Counted from the first letter of the stretch, positions 38,456 through 48,590 are shown. The stretch is 64,000 bases of DNA from JABMQB01 sp963677475 (GCA_963677475.2 CAXXQD010000001.1:28809-92808), one strand, 5' to 3'. Notes: generated by a model from the letters alone, not told the origin. A program made the numbers and translations.

Positions 38456-38586
38456 CTGTTGTCATTGTGCTATGTGTGCTATTATTGTGCAATTCCATTA
38501 TTGCCCCATTATTGCCCATTTTATATTTTAGTCAAGTTGTTGATAATCCTTCTATTAAATTTATGAAAGAACGTTCAGTTGCCCCA
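38456..38586. other. Non-coding tail with a repeated gene end
   Basis: The string TTGCCCCATTATTGCCC occurs at about 38501 and again at about 38580, where it encodes the last codons of the AlbA-type ATPase. The copy further downstream looks like the residue of a duplicated or replaced gene end. No other feature is seen. Confidence 0.4.
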
Positions 38587-39918
38587 TTATTGCCCCATTA
38601 ATTTATAATATATTCCTGCCCCAGAAGTACCAATCTTATTAAGTATCTTAAATTTATCCACTAATTCTGTTAAATCAGTGGTGGCTGTCCTTTTTGATAC
38701 ATTGTTGATACTTTGGTATTCTTTATTTGATATTCTATTGTTTTCTTTTGCATATAACACTGCCTTAATTTGACGCTCATTTATGCCAAGTTTCTTTAAA
38801 GAAATTTCATTATAAATATCTTTTCTAAAAATCACCCAAAAATCTTTTCCGCTATTCTCAAATTCCGGCTTTGGTAAACCGTGCTCTTTACATTGTTCTA
38901 TAATTTTAATTGTGCCACGCCCCCAAGATTCAACTAGTCCCGCTCTAAAGAAAGCATTTGCAATATCCGGGTTGTAAGGAATCGATGAATGTTTTTGCAA
39001 TAAATTTTCAACTGTCCAATCTTCTGGTAACTGTCCGTAATTCCAAATCATAAGCTTGTTATCATAAACACTTATTTGAATCGGAACACCCATTGAGTAA
39101 TCTTTATGTGCAAGAGCATTTAAAATTGCTTCACGAACCGCATCTTTGGGATATTCATAGGTTTCAACTCTGTGAATACCTTCATATGAGATAATTGCTT
39201 TGATGTATTTTGTGAAAAGAATTTCAATTGTCTTTTCTACTTGTTCAAATAAATTTCCCTTTACTTCGTCTTGAAATATTAACTCCGTATCTGTCTGAAA
39301 ATAGCCAATTTTAATATATGCCCCTGTAAAATACTTTTCAGGGTCGGGATGAAAAAGCAATACTGCTGCACGTTTCAGATATGGTTTTTCTATTAATCTT
39401 AGATTCTCAAGAATGCTGATGTTTTTTTCGGTTAAAACACTTTCGTCAATTCGCTTACTGACGATTGCTCTTTTCTTGAAAAACTCAAATGTTTCATTCT
39501 TAAAATCATCAACAGAAACATTGGGGACTGGAACGCCATCCCATTTTTTGCCTTTCTTTTCAAGCATGAATTTGTCTAACGCAGCACCTTTTAGCTCTTG
39601 TTTAGTACTTCCGCTCCTGTAATGATATTGCCCCTTGTAGTTTACCGGGAAAGGTTGTGGTTCAACAATGATTTCAAGAAATACATCTTTTTCTGTTTTA
39701 TGCAGATTAACATCTACCAAAATGCCAAGAATATCACGAACCTTATTTGGAATATCTTCAAGGAGTTTTTTTGCATTGTTAATTCCAACAACATCACCTT
39801 TATCGTTTTTCCCAATGTATATCGTGCCACCTTGTGCATTTGCAAAGCCACAAATCCATTTCAGATACTCGTCTCTCCAGCTTTCTTTCCATTCTATGTT
39901 TTGTTTTTCCTGCATCAT
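38587..39918 (-). CDS. AlbA_2/Schlafen-type ATP-binding protein (cassette C10)
   Basis: 443 residues. The N-terminal AlbA_2 (Schlafen-core-like) domain has EWKESW, FANAQGGTIYIGKNDKGDVVGI and YYRSGSTKQEL-like segments. A HATPase_c_4 domain follows (EAILNALAHKDYSMG, IWNYGQLPEDW, FFRAGLVESWGRGT). The C-terminus is a winged helix (ERQIKAVLYAKENNRISNKEYQSINNVSKRTATTDL). Such proteins are usually called transcriptional regulators or tRNA/DNA-binding conflict proteins. It is the 3'-most gene of C10, 33 nt after the exonuclease gene. A TATATTTG box sits only 3 nt upstream of its ATG (39922-39929), suggesting an internal start with little or no leader. Confidence 0.87.
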   Translation of the reverse strand: MMQEKQNIEWKESWRDEYLKWICGFANAQGGTIYIGKNDKGDVVGINNAKKLLEDIPNKVRDILGILVDVNLHKTEKDVFLEIIVEPQPFPVNYKGQYHYRSGSTKQELKGAALDKFMLEKKGKKWDGVPVPNVSVDDFKNETFEFFKKRAIVSKRIDESVLTEKNISILENLRLIEKPYLKRAAVLLFHPDPEKYFTGAYIKIGYFQTDTELIFQDEVKGNLFEQVEKTIEILFTKYIKAIISYEGIHRVETYEYPKDAVREAILNALAHKDYSMGVPIQISVYDNKLMIWNYGQLPEDWTVENLLQKHSSIPYNPDIANAFFRAGLVESWGRGTIKIIEQCKEHGLPKPEFENSGKDFWVIFRKDIYNEISLKKLGINERQIKAVLYAKENNRISNKEYQSINNVSKRTATTDLTELVDKFKILNKIGTSGAGIYYKLMGQ

Positions 39919-39951
39919 CTACAAATATAACACTATCCCGATTTTGTTCTC

Positions 39952-40791
39952 TTATTTAATCATCTTTAAGAAATCATCTTCTCCAACAATTTGAATATTA
40001 CTTCCCTGATTATTGAATTGCTGAATTTTCTTCATTTTTGAAGGACCAGGTGCAGAACCAGTAATTACAAAATCAGTTCTAACTGAAATTGAAGTGTCAA
40101 TATCAGCTCCCAGTTTTTTTACCACATCTGCAGCATCTTTTCGTTTAATTGAATTTAGAACGCCAGTAAATACAACTTTCTTTGCATAAAATGGATTATT
40201 GCTATCCGCATTTTCCAAATCAGGTTTTAATACATCTCCGCAAAGTCTTTCGTGTCCTTCAGGCATTGAAAAGCCTGACCCTTTCGTTGTTTGTGGTTTA
40301 GAAATCGAATAGTTCGGTTTAATCCCTTTTAATAAATTCAAATAGACCTTTGCACAAGCGATTGCATCGGCAGTTGCATCGTGGTGATTTGTAAGGTCAA
40401 TGTTAAAAGCACAACAAATATTGTTCAACGATTGTCCGGTCATCTTAAATGTACAATCACAATCAAAACGGGGAATAGGAAGATTATAGAAATCTAGCGT
40501 TTGCTGTAAACAATTTATATCAAAAGAGGCGTTGTGCGCAACTAGTTTCTTCCCTTCTATCAATGGATATAGTTCTTCCCAGATTTGGGGAAATTCCGGT
40601 TCATGTTCTGTTCTTTCCGGCAAAATACCATGAACTTTTATATTCATAGGAGAATATTCATTCAATGGAGGTCGGACGAATTTTGAAATGGTATGTACAA
40701 TTTCTCCATTTTCAACAAATGCCAACCCAACTTGACAGATGCTCCATCTTTTTCCGATAGCAGTTTCAACATCGATTGCAACAAAATTCAT
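39952..40791 (-). CDS. DnaQ-like 3'-5' exonuclease fused to a BRCT domain (cassette C10)
   Basis: 279 residues. DEDDh exonuclease: ExoI FVAIDVETA (D7, E9), ExoII LVAHNASFDINCL, ExoIII HHDATADAIACAKV. A BRCT domain follows at about residues 200-279 (AKKVVFTGVLNSIKRKDAADVVKKLGADIDTSISVRTDFVITG). It resembles a proofreading or RNase T-like exonuclease plus the phosphopeptide or DNA-end binding domain of NAD-dependent ligases. It sits between the unknown 178-residue protein (10 nt away) and the AlbA-type ATPase. Confidence 0.93.
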   Translation of the reverse strand: MNFVAIDVETAIGKRWSICQVGLAFVENGEIVHTISKFVRPPLNEYSPMNIKVHGILPERTEHEPEFPQIWEELYPLIEGKKLVAHNASFDINCLQQTLDFYNLPIPRFDCDCTFKMTGQSLNNICCAFNIDLTNHHDATADAIACAKVYLNLLKGIKPNYSISKPQTTKGSGFSMPEGHERLCGDVLKPDLENADSNNPFYAKKVVFTGVLNSIKRKDAADVVKKLGADIDTSISVRTDFVITGSAPGPSKMKKIQQFNNQGSNIQIVGEDDFLKMIK

Positions 40792-40801
40792 AATGATATT
40801 A

Positions 40802-41338
40802 CTAATAATCTAAACTGTTTTTTTCTTGGTTTCTTTCAACTAACTGTTTCATTAAATTATCATTTTCATAGGCTATTTCAACTTCTAAATTTTCATTAAT
40901 TCTGAGAGAAATTGTATTGTCATTTGACTCTGAATTTTCAAAATCCCAATAACATGAAAATTCTGCTTTACCTATAGAAATGGCAGACTCAGTATAGCCA
41001 TCATCTTTCTCATAAGGACTGGTGTAAAACTCATAATCAAGCTTAGTTGCATAATATATACTATTTATTTCACCCTTTATTTGCTTATATAAATCTACAA
41101 TCTTACTTTCTAAATGTGATTTTATATACACCACTCCTTTACAGAATTTATCATCAAAAAAGAGTAATAATATCATTTCAGAATCACGACCAGCGAATTT
41201 AGCGCCATTACAATAAAATGAATCTTCTTGTTCATCCACTGGTTCAAGTTTAATTCCTGTTTTTTCAAGAAATTTCTCGTTTACAATTTGTTTTGAAGAA
41301 CCAAATTCAATTCCAAGGAAACCATTAAAATTTTTCAT
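40802..41338 (-). CDS. Unknown 178-residue protein between helicase and exonuclease (cassette C10)
   Basis: Starts MKNFNGFLGIEFGSSKQIV. The sequence alternates beta strands and acidic loops, with no cysteine cluster, signal or membrane helix. It lies 5 nt after the helicase gene and 10 nt before the exonuclease gene, so it belongs to the operon. It resembles small immunity-like or adaptor proteins only in general composition. No function is assigned. Confidence 0.65.
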   Translation of the reverse strand: MKNFNGFLGIEFGSSKQIVNEKFLEKTGIKLEPVDEQEDSFYCNGAKFAGRDSEMILLLFFDDKFCKGVVYIKSHLESKIVDLYKQIKGEINSIYYATKLDYEFYTSPYEKDDGYTESAISIGKAEFSCYWDFENSESNDNTISLRINENLEVEIAYENDNLMKQLVERNQEKNSLDY

Positions 41339-41343
41339 TTCTG

Positions 41344-44300
41344 TTATTTTTCAGGTAAAACAATTCTTTCATCTTTTCTTATGATTTTTCCATTCGCTAA
41401 GGCGAAGTCAATTCCCATTTTCATTGCTTGTTCAACATTTCCTCCCAGTCGGGCGTATCCAAATACTTTGGCTACTTCTCTAATCAAATCATCTTCGGGC
41501 AAGCTAATTTGGTTTGTAAGTACATCTTTAATTCCGCAGAATATTTCTTCTTTAGCCAAGTCTTCAGCATTTCGTTTTTGGTCATCGTTTTCCGGAACTC
41601 TGAATATGTTGTATTTCTCAGGTTCTTGTTCATTGTTCCAATAAAACATTGTTCCGTTTTGGCTTGTATGTTTTAATTCCAATCCTAAATAAATAGAAGT
41701 CAGATATTCATTTAGCCTTACTCCCAAACGGGAAATTCCCCAAGCATTTAAAATGCGCCTTGATAAAAGTGAGTGGCTGATAGGTGCTTCCATTTCTATC
41801 ACCTGATTTATTTGACGAATGATTTTATATTGAAGACGTGAATCAAAAAACTCATCAGAAAAATTCAAATACGATTGTTCAAGATTACAGATTTTGTATT
41901 GCGTGAAATTTGTTGTTTGTTCAATTACTTCCTGCGTAATTCCCTGAAGCTTTACATTTGCAAATTCTTTCCTTTTTGAATCGTCAATAACTTTTTGTGA
42001 TTCAAAATCCATCTTTTTTTCTCCTCGTTTTTTAACCTCTTCAATTGCATTAGCAATATCCTGAAGAACTTTTTGTGGATTATCCCACCAATCGGGAGAC
42101 CAAAGTTTATAAATATTCCATCCTAGCATTCTCAAAACATCAGTTTGAACAACTTCCCTGTCTTTTGCTGTTTTGGCTGCACGGTAAGTTTTCCCATCGG
42201 TCAATATTCCCAATATGTATTCTGATGGTTTCTCAGGATTAACAACGCCAATATCTATTCTGTAACCAGAACAACCAATGTCTGTTTGAACTGAATATCC
42301 CAGTTTTTGAATTTCACTGGCAACCATTTTTTCAAAAAACCGTGGAATTATTTTATTTGTGTTTTCTTTTTGGGGTAAAGCTATTTTACCCTTTTCTGTG
42401 TATTCCAGAAAAGCTTTAATTCCTGCAACTCCTTCTGAAGATGTTCTTGAAATGTCAATTTGGTCAGAACGTAATGTGGAAAATACTTTCATTTCGTATC
42501 TGGCTCGTGATATGGCAACATTTAATCTTCGCCAGCCACCTTCTCGGTTTAAAGGACCAAAATTCAAATATATTTTCCCGTCCTGGTCTGGTCCATAACC
42601 AACCGAGAACAGAATTACATCTCGTTCATCTCCCTGAACATTTTCAAGGTTTTTTATAAAAATCGGTTCAGATGATTCCATAGCCACCTTTTCTAAATCA
42701 GGGGCATTCTTGAATGCTTCGTTCAGTAAATCTTCAATCAGATTTTGTTGAACAGAGCTGAAAGTTACAATTCCAATGCTTCTTTGTGAAAGTATGGGGT
42801 CGGCTAAGCGTTTTAAAACCTCGGAAACAATAGCTTTTGCCTCGAAACTATTTTGACGAGTTTTACCCCGGTCGTAATATCCCGGAACATATACGTAATT
42901 TACTTTCGTTGCAATGTCGTCAGGCGAAGGGAAAGTCAATAACTTATTTTCATAATAATTTGAGTTACTAAATGCTATAAGACTTTCGTGCTTGCTCCGA
43001 TAATGCCACAATAAATGTTTTGATGGCATGGATAACGCAAGACAATCATCCAGAATACTTTCCATATCTTCTTTGTCGGCATTATCTTCATCAAAATGAT
43101 TTGTTGAGAAAAAACTGGTAGGTGGCATTTGTTTTGGGTCGCCAACAACAATAACATTCTGACCGCGCGCTATTGCCCCGACAGCTTCACAAGTTGGCAT
43201 TTGTGAGGCTTCATCAAAAATCACCAAATCAAACTTTGATTTATCAACTTCAAAATACTGCGCAACGGAAATTGGGCTCATTAACATACATGGGCACATT
43301 CTGGGTAAAAGATTTGGAATTAAGTCGAATAATTTCCTGAGTGACATTGCCCGACCATTATTTCTGATTGCCCGCTGAAGTATTCCAATTTCAGAACTGT
43401 TTGCTGCTTCTTTTGTGAAAGAGGGGATTTTAGAAGCCAGTTTTGCAAATAACTCAGCTTTGGTAAGTTCTTCAAAATATTTACTTTGTTCCTTAAATTT
43501 CTTGATTTTTCCTTCAAATAATTTACCGTTAAAAACCGATAACCTTTCGTCTTTTGAAATAATGTATTCCGAGAAATGCTTAAATAATGATTTTTTAAAA
43601 GATGCCAGTACTTCATGGTTTTTAAGTTTACCATTGGAATATGCCTCAACAACCGACGGAATATTGCTTCCAATTATTTCATCTTTTATACGGTTCCAAC
43701 TTGTCCAGTCACGCAAAGAATCAAGATTTGCCAACCATCCCTCAGCGTTTTGTCTCCAAAATTCTGTCCAATCAAGTGAATTATTTTGTTCTGAGTTGAA
43801 ATCAATATTCAATAATTCAAACAGGCTTTTTTCAATCTTTTGTTGTTCTTCGGCAAAAGCTATATAACTTAAAACTGTTTTTCCTTTTATATCAAGGAAT
43901 GTGCGACTTCCATCACATAGAAGATTTGCTATGTTATTTCTTATTTCTTTCGCCTTTAAATTATCTTCAGTTATTTCTATCAGTGAGCGATTAATTTGCA
44001 GGCTTATTTCGCAAATCTGTGAGACTGTATTCCATTTACAGTTGCCATTATTCCATAAAAAGTCAAGATTTTGAGATAATGTAGTTGTATTCTCATCCAG
44101 AATTTCCTGTTCTTTTTGAAGCAGGATTAAAGTTTCAAAATATTCTACGACTTTACTTTTTTCAACTTTACCTGTTTTTGATAAAGGTTGAAGCGTTTTT
44201 AATATTTTGTTTTGACCTAATAATTTTGGTAGAAACCATATTTGAGAAACTACATTCCATTGGGTCAGATTTTGTTCAGCGTCATATTTTAAAATGTTTT

Positions 44301-47196
44301 TAGTAAAATCTTTTAATATTGAATCACGATAGGTATCCCTTTTTACTCCGTGTTTGGTTAATTCTAATATTTGCGCAAGATTTCGTTCGGGATGTTCAAT
44401 ATTAATCAAGGTTGCAGGAGTGTCTGGCAAAGATTTTATTTCACCGCACAGCTTTTCTAAACTATCCGTTTTTTCTTTGTCAAATTTAGTTTCATCAATC
44501 AAAAGCAATTCGCATAACTGCTTTTGATTTTGAAGTTTTTGATTTAGTATTTCAATATATTTTGAGGTTAGTTCGTGAGCGGTTGTTCTGTTTTGCGGGT
44601 TATATGTTTTAGTCGTAATTTGTGCAAGTGGATGATTATGTGGGTGACCGCACAACGTTCCTGCATTTTGTAATTCTTCAACTTTATCACATAACTCAAT
44701 AAATTTCTCTTTTGTTAATTCCGCTATGAATCTTTCTTCAAACGGAATATTATCTTGTGCACTGTTAAGTTCTGCGTAACCAGTAAACGAATCGTACAAG
44801 GAAAAACCGAAATGATGTTTTTTATGTAAAGCTTCAACATATTCATTTAACTCTAATCTTTGGTTATGAAGCCTTTCTGCTTCAGTTGCAAATTCAAGAG
44901 GAGACGATTTTCGAATAATCTCTGTTGTTTTGCGAAGTTGCTCTAATACATTCGATTTTTTTGATTTGTTAGAATGAAGTTCAAGACAAAACGGGTCGAG
45001 TCCAATATTGGCTAAACGTTTTTGAACAACCGTTAAAGCAGCCATTTTTTCAGCAACAAAAAGAACCTTTTTCCCTTGATATAGTGCATTTGCAATAATG
45101 TTGGTGATTGTTTGTGATTTTCCAGTTCCGGGAGGTCCATGCAGAATGAAACTGTTGTCTTGTGTTGCAGCACAAATTGCTTCCAACTGTGTTGAATCGG
45201 CGCTTATTGGTAAGGCAATTTCAGAAGGATAATACTTACTGTCTAAATCAATTTCAGAGTTCACTTCTTCTGATTCCCATTCCAGCTTCCCGGAAACCAA
45301 ACTGTTGACGATTTTATTATCAGTTAGTTTATCTGCATTATTGTGGATATCGTTCCACATTATGAATTTGCTAAATGAAAATATTCCCAGAAATGCGTGT
45401 TCTTCCAAATCCCACCTGGACTGGGACATAATTGCCCGACGAATAATATTGAAAATCTTAACCACATCCACACCACTATCATCACGAGGGAGTTCTTCCA
45501 ATCCATTAATGGTTATGCCAAAATCTTGTTTAAGCATTTCTAGTAATGTAATGTTCATTAACGTTTCTTCCTCCCTGCTTCGAATTACATATCCTTTTTG
45601 TGCGGATTTTCGGATTATCTCAATTGGTAAAAGCAAAATTGGAGCATACCGTGCTAATTCGCTATTTGGTGTTTCGTACCATTTTAAAAATCCTAATGCA
45701 AGATAAAGCGTGTTTGCTCCATTTTCCTCCAACGACAAGCGGGAAGACCTATAAAGCTTTGTCAATGCAGATTTTAACTCTGCTTCGGTTAAGTATGTCC
45801 GAAGCCGTTTGTGAGTGAGGTCGAATTTTAAAAGGTCAACAATCGGGTCTGACATATTTATTTGCTGGTAAACTCCTGAATTTGTGTTTGGATTATACCA
45901 TTCATCCGGTTTCGTTAAAACCTGAAATTCATCGCCATCAGCTAATGCATCTTCAAATGCCTCGAGGTTAACAGAAAATAATTGAATTGTACTTTGGGTA
46001 ATTCGAAGGTTTAAAAGATTGTTACGAAGGCTTAAATCTAACAATTTTCTTTCCCAGAGCTTTTGTTTTGTAAATTGAATTGATTCTGGTATTTCAATCA
46101 TTCCTCCATCAACAATTCTATCCGGCTCCTGGCTTTCTCTGGCAACAGTTTCTTTATCTTCAATAATTTCCCATCCATCAGAAGTTTTAATTCTTTGAGG
46201 AAGTGGTTTTATACCACTGAATCTTGCTCTTTTAATATCTACAAACAGAATAAAATCTTCCTCTCTGACCAATTTATAATTAGCTGAATTAATTGCTTCA
46301 TCAAAAGATTGTATATGTCCGGCGTTCATGCAGGTCGCTTCAACCAGGGTAATTTCATTTATTCCTTGTGCAATTCGCTTTTTCAGTAATGAAACATCAT
46401 CATTAACACTATCGGCAAACGTATCATCAATCAGCCAGGCTCCAACGAAAGCATGTCCGTTTATTACAATTAATAATGGATTTAGCCCAATTGCTTCAAT
46501 ACAGCTTGCATATAAAATTGCCATATCAACACAAGTAGCAAGCTTTTGAGAGAACATAGTATCGCACATTCGTATTCGTTGACCTTCATTCTCGAAACTT
46601 GCCGGAGGAGAACAATAGACAATTCCAAGGCTCGCAATAGCTTCAAAAATCGCACCCATTTGCTTTTTAACCCTATCTGGATTAAGACTTTGATAAGCAT
46701 CAAAAGATGGATTTCCTGTCCAGTTATCTAAAATTTTAGAGGCAATTTGTATGACTTTTGAAATTTCAGGATGGTTTGGGGTTACAAACGCTGCCAACAT
46801 TTCGGGTAAAGTTCCAATTCCATTCCACTGGTCATAAGCCAAAATATCAACATTATAATTTTCGGTAAGCAGCAACTCTTCTTTCGAGGAAATTGAAAGG
46901 ATTAAATCTCCCGACAGCCGTTCTGTCAGTTCAGATAAAAAGTTTGCTAATAGTTTTAATCCTTTTACTTCAATCTCAATTCTTTGGTTTCCCGGAAGAA
47001 TTTCAATTCTATGCTCCCAATTATTTACAAAACCAGGCTCACCATTTATCTCGATTTTTAAATCCAGCAAATCTTCGTCCAAAGGATTTTCAATTACAAG
47101 TTTTCGAATAATTGGAATCCGGTTTTGTTGAATTGCGTAATTTGCAACCGGAGTGTAGATAAATTCTACTTTGGGTGAGTTGGATGATTCAGTCAT
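41344..47196 (-). CDS. Giant transglutaminase-DUF4011-SF1 helicase-nuclease (cassette C10)
   Basis: 1950 residues. After a beta-rich N-terminus (about 1-110) comes a transglutaminase-like segment near 220-260 with C (TCVDMAILYASC), H (INGHAFVGAW) and D. DUF4011 follows near 380 (RKLLDLSLRNNLLNLR). The SF1 helicase has Walker A GPPGTGKS at 687-694, a long coiled insert, Walker B DLVIFDEASQMP near 1322, GDPKQMPP, and motif VI LNVAISRARYEM near 1565. A PD-(D/E)XK (MTES_1575/Vsr-like) nuclease lies near 1610-1700 (YRIDIGVVNP, GILTDGK, NIYKLWSPDWW). A DUF3320-like C-terminus ends the chain. This architecture is typical of conflict-system helicase-nucleases. Confidence 0.9.
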   Translation of the reverse strand: MTESSNSPKVEFIYTPVANYAIQQNRIPIIRKLVIENPLDEDLLDLKIEINGEPGFVNNWEHRIEILPGNQRIEIEVKGLKLLANFLSELTERLSGDLILSISSKEELLLTENYNVDILAYDQWNGIGTLPEMLAAFVTPNHPEISKVIQIASKILDNWTGNPSFDAYQSLNPDRVKKQMGAIFEAIASLGIVYCSPPASFENEGQRIRMCDTMFSQKLATCVDMAILYASCIEAIGLNPLLIVINGHAFVGAWLIDDTFADSVNDDVSLLKKRIAQGINEITLVEATCMNAGHIQSFDEAINSANYKLVREEDFILFVDIKRARFSGIKPLPQRIKTSDGWEIIEDKETVARESQEPDRIVDGGMIEIPESIQFTKQKLWERKLLDLSLRNNLLNLRITQSTIQLFSVNLEAFEDALADGDEFQVLTKPDEWYNPNTNSGVYQQINMSDPIVDLLKFDLTHKRLRTYLTEAELKSALTKLYRSSRLSLEENGANTLYLALGFLKWYETPNSELARYAPILLLPIEIIRKSAQKGYVIRSREEETLMNITLLEMLKQDFGITINGLEELPRDDSGVDVVKIFNIIRRAIMSQSRWDLEEHAFLGIFSFSKFIMWNDIHNNADKLTDNKIVNSLVSGKLEWESEEVNSEIDLDSKYYPSEIALPISADSTQLEAICAATQDNSFILHGPPGTGKSQTITNIIANALYQGKKVLFVAEKMAALTVVQKRLANIGLDPFCLELHSNKSKKSNVLEQLRKTTEIIRKSSPLEFATEAERLHNQRLELNEYVEALHKKHHFGFSLYDSFTGYAELNSAQDNIPFEERFIAELTKEKFIELCDKVEELQNAGTLCGHPHNHPLAQITTKTYNPQNRTTAHELTSKYIEILNQKLQNQKQLCELLLIDETKFDKEKTDSLEKLCGEIKSLPDTPATLINIEHPERNLAQILELTKHGVKRDTYRDSILKDFTKNILKYDAEQNLTQWNVVSQIWFLPKLLGQNKILKTLQPLSKTGKVEKSKVVEYFETLILLQKEQEILDENTTTLSQNLDFLWNNGNCKWNTVSQICEISLQINRSLIEITEDNLKAKEIRNNIANLLCDGSRTFLDIKGKTVLSYIAFAEEQQKIEKSLFELLNIDFNSEQNNSLDWTEFWRQNAEGWLANLDSLRDWTSWNRIKDEIIGSNIPSVVEAYSNGKLKNHEVLASFKKSLFKHFSEYIISKDERLSVFNGKLFEGKIKKFKEQSKYFEELTKAELFAKLASKIPSFTKEAANSSEIGILQRAIRNNGRAMSLRKLFDLIPNLLPRMCPCMLMSPISVAQYFEVDKSKFDLVIFDEASQMPTCEAVGAIARGQNVIVVGDPKQMPPTSFFSTNHFDEDNADKEDMESILDDCLALSMPSKHLLWHYRSKHESLIAFSNSNYYENKLLTFPSPDDIATKVNYVYVPGYYDRGKTRQNSFEAKAIVSEVLKRLADPILSQRSIGIVTFSSVQQNLIEDLLNEAFKNAPDLEKVAMESSEPIFIKNLENVQGDERDVILFSVGYGPDQDGKIYLNFGPLNREGGWRRLNVAISRARYEMKVFSTLRSDQIDISRTSSEGVAGIKAFLEYTEKGKIALPQKENTNKIIPRFFEKMVASEIQKLGYSVQTDIGCSGYRIDIGVVNPEKPSEYILGILTDGKTYRAAKTAKDREVVQTDVLRMLGWNIYKLWSPDWWDNPQKVLQDIANAIEEVKKRGEKKMDFESQKVIDDSKRKEFANVKLQGITQEVIEQTTNFTQYKICNLEQSYLNFSDEFFDSRLQYKIIRQINQVIEMEAPISHSLLSRRILNAWGISRLGVRLNEYLTSIYLGLELKHTSQNGTMFYWNNEQEPEKYNIFRVPENDDQKRNAEDLAKEEIFCGIKDVLTNQISLPEDDLIREVAKVFGYARLGGNVEQAMKMGIDFALANGKIIRKDERIVLPEK

Positions 47197-47227
47197 TTTT
47201 TAAATGTTGAGGTTGATGTGAGGTAGA

Positions 47228-47362
47228 AAGATTGCACTCTTTTGCAAATTTCGGTTTGTGGGTCAGCCTGTGCGATTTGCAAATGTGTGCAATTTGTGTG
47301 GGCTTCCCCAACTGTCCCGAAGGGCAGAAGCGGGCGGGCAAAACAAAATCGATTTGGAGCAA
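47228..47362. repeat. Cassette right-end module R, copy 1
   Basis: Non-coding, matching 53098-53222 closely: GCACTCTTTTGCAAATTT, GGTCAGC, GTGCGATTTGCAAATGTGTG, AGGGCA, GGCAAAACAAAATC. It lies between the helicase gene and attC-like site 11. Confidence 0.75.
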
Positions 47363-47423
47363 TCATTCTTAAATATAGTATAGTTAATTCATTTAATATC
47401 AGTTATTTTTTCTTTTTTTCAAA

Positions 47424-47562
47424 CCTTGCAGGTAACGGTGGTGGTATGTTTAGTTGCCGATTTCGTAGTTACTTCCTATCAAACTAAGTCACACTTGATA
47501 CGCACGGTATCCCTTGAATTTACTACTGTCCCGGCAATTAAATATACCACGTGTTACCTGCT
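47424..47562 (-). repeat. attC-like site 11
   Basis: 122 nt from AAC (47434) to GTT (47555). Arms GGTATGTTTAGTTGCCG and its near-complement. Core CTTGCAGGTAAC is complementary to the first bases of cassette C10. The group II intron begins 11 nt beyond its GTT. Confidence 0.8.
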
Positions 47563-47566
47563 GGGC

Positions 47567-48424
47567 GTGTGTCCTGCGATGAATCAGGGCACTTTCAAAT
47601 ATAATGAATCTTTCTGTTAAACAGGAAGTAAGTTCTTTGAAATTGATTCATCATAACTTTAGATGAGATGAGAGACATCATATTCATATTGATCAAGTTG
47701 TAGGAAACGAGTTGACAACGTTCCAGAAGGAAACGTGAAAGTCACAGGTCTCACCAAATACGACTTAATCAATCCCTGTTATGGTGGTTGGTCTCTCGGA
47801 TTCGCTTTACTGGAAGTGTTTCCAATCCGCCCCACGGTGCTTCCCTTTCAAGGGGTTGGTATTGAACGGCTGGGGTTAAAAGGCTGAAAGCCCAGAATAT
47901 TGGGAAATCTGTCAGGAATGGGTATAGGAGCTGAACGAAAGTGAACCGCTCTATTCAGGCATCGTAAGTAACTCTGTTGATACTGAAAACCAATGGTCGT
48001 ACGGTACGTTGGGATGAGTACAGAAATAACCAGTTTATTGGCTGTATCGGTATCCGGTGTAAAGACGGCAGGAACTATATCCGGGCTCATTTAAGGAACA
48101 GGAGAACCTACCCTCTGGTGTAAAGAGAGAATGCTATAAGCCGTAATGGTAAGGCAGAGAGTATCGATACAGAGGGCTAGGGGCGGATCAGCTCGTAGTA
48201 GTGAATTGTGTTAATTTACGGCTTTGGAAACTTAGCCATAGCGAAGGGGCTGACGCATTCGAGGTAATTTAGCCAAGATCATACAATCGAGTATGAATCG
48301 ATGAGCCATTGTTTACCTGTCGACCTGAGATGGTTGCGTGAATGTGAAGAGCCGTGTGACGGGAGACTGTCAAGCACGGTTCTGTGAGAGGTTTAGGGGT
48401 GAAATTCCCCTTTACCTACTCGAC
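47567..48424 (+). mobile_element. ORF-less group II intron beside attC-like site 11
   Basis: 858 nt. The 5' end GTGTGTCC fits GUGYG and the 3' end TACTCGAC ends in AC. Domain V is plain at about 48345-48385: GAGCCGTGTGACGGGAGACT, then GTCAAGCACGGTTC, containing the catalytic AGC. A remnant of the usual start of the intron-encoded protein region (GGCAGAGAGTATCGATAC, GGGGCGGATCAGCTCGTAG) is followed quickly by domain V, so the reverse transcriptase gene is missing. The intron is on the strand opposite to the cassette genes, as reported for attC-targeting group II introns. Confidence 0.85.
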
Positions 48425-48590
48425 GTTCTCTTTATTTTATTATTAACTAAGCTATTTTCAATTTTAGCACTATGCCGATTTTGTTTTTTAGGTCGGCAAA
48501 AAAGCGTTGAAAAACAGATAAGCTCTTTTGCAATTTTAGGTTTAGCGTTGGCTTGTGTGAATTGCAAATGTGCTTGGCTGTGTGCGGTAG
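48425..48590. repeat. Cassette left-end module L, copy 2
   Basis: Non-coding and homologous to 38312-38455. With the intron removed, the order GTTACCTGCTGGG, AT-rich stretch, module L is the same as in cassette C10. Confidence 0.7.

Noticed and set aside
47848..48090. 80-codon minus-strand frame inside the group II intron
   Set aside because: It overlaps structured intron domains and has no recognisable domain.
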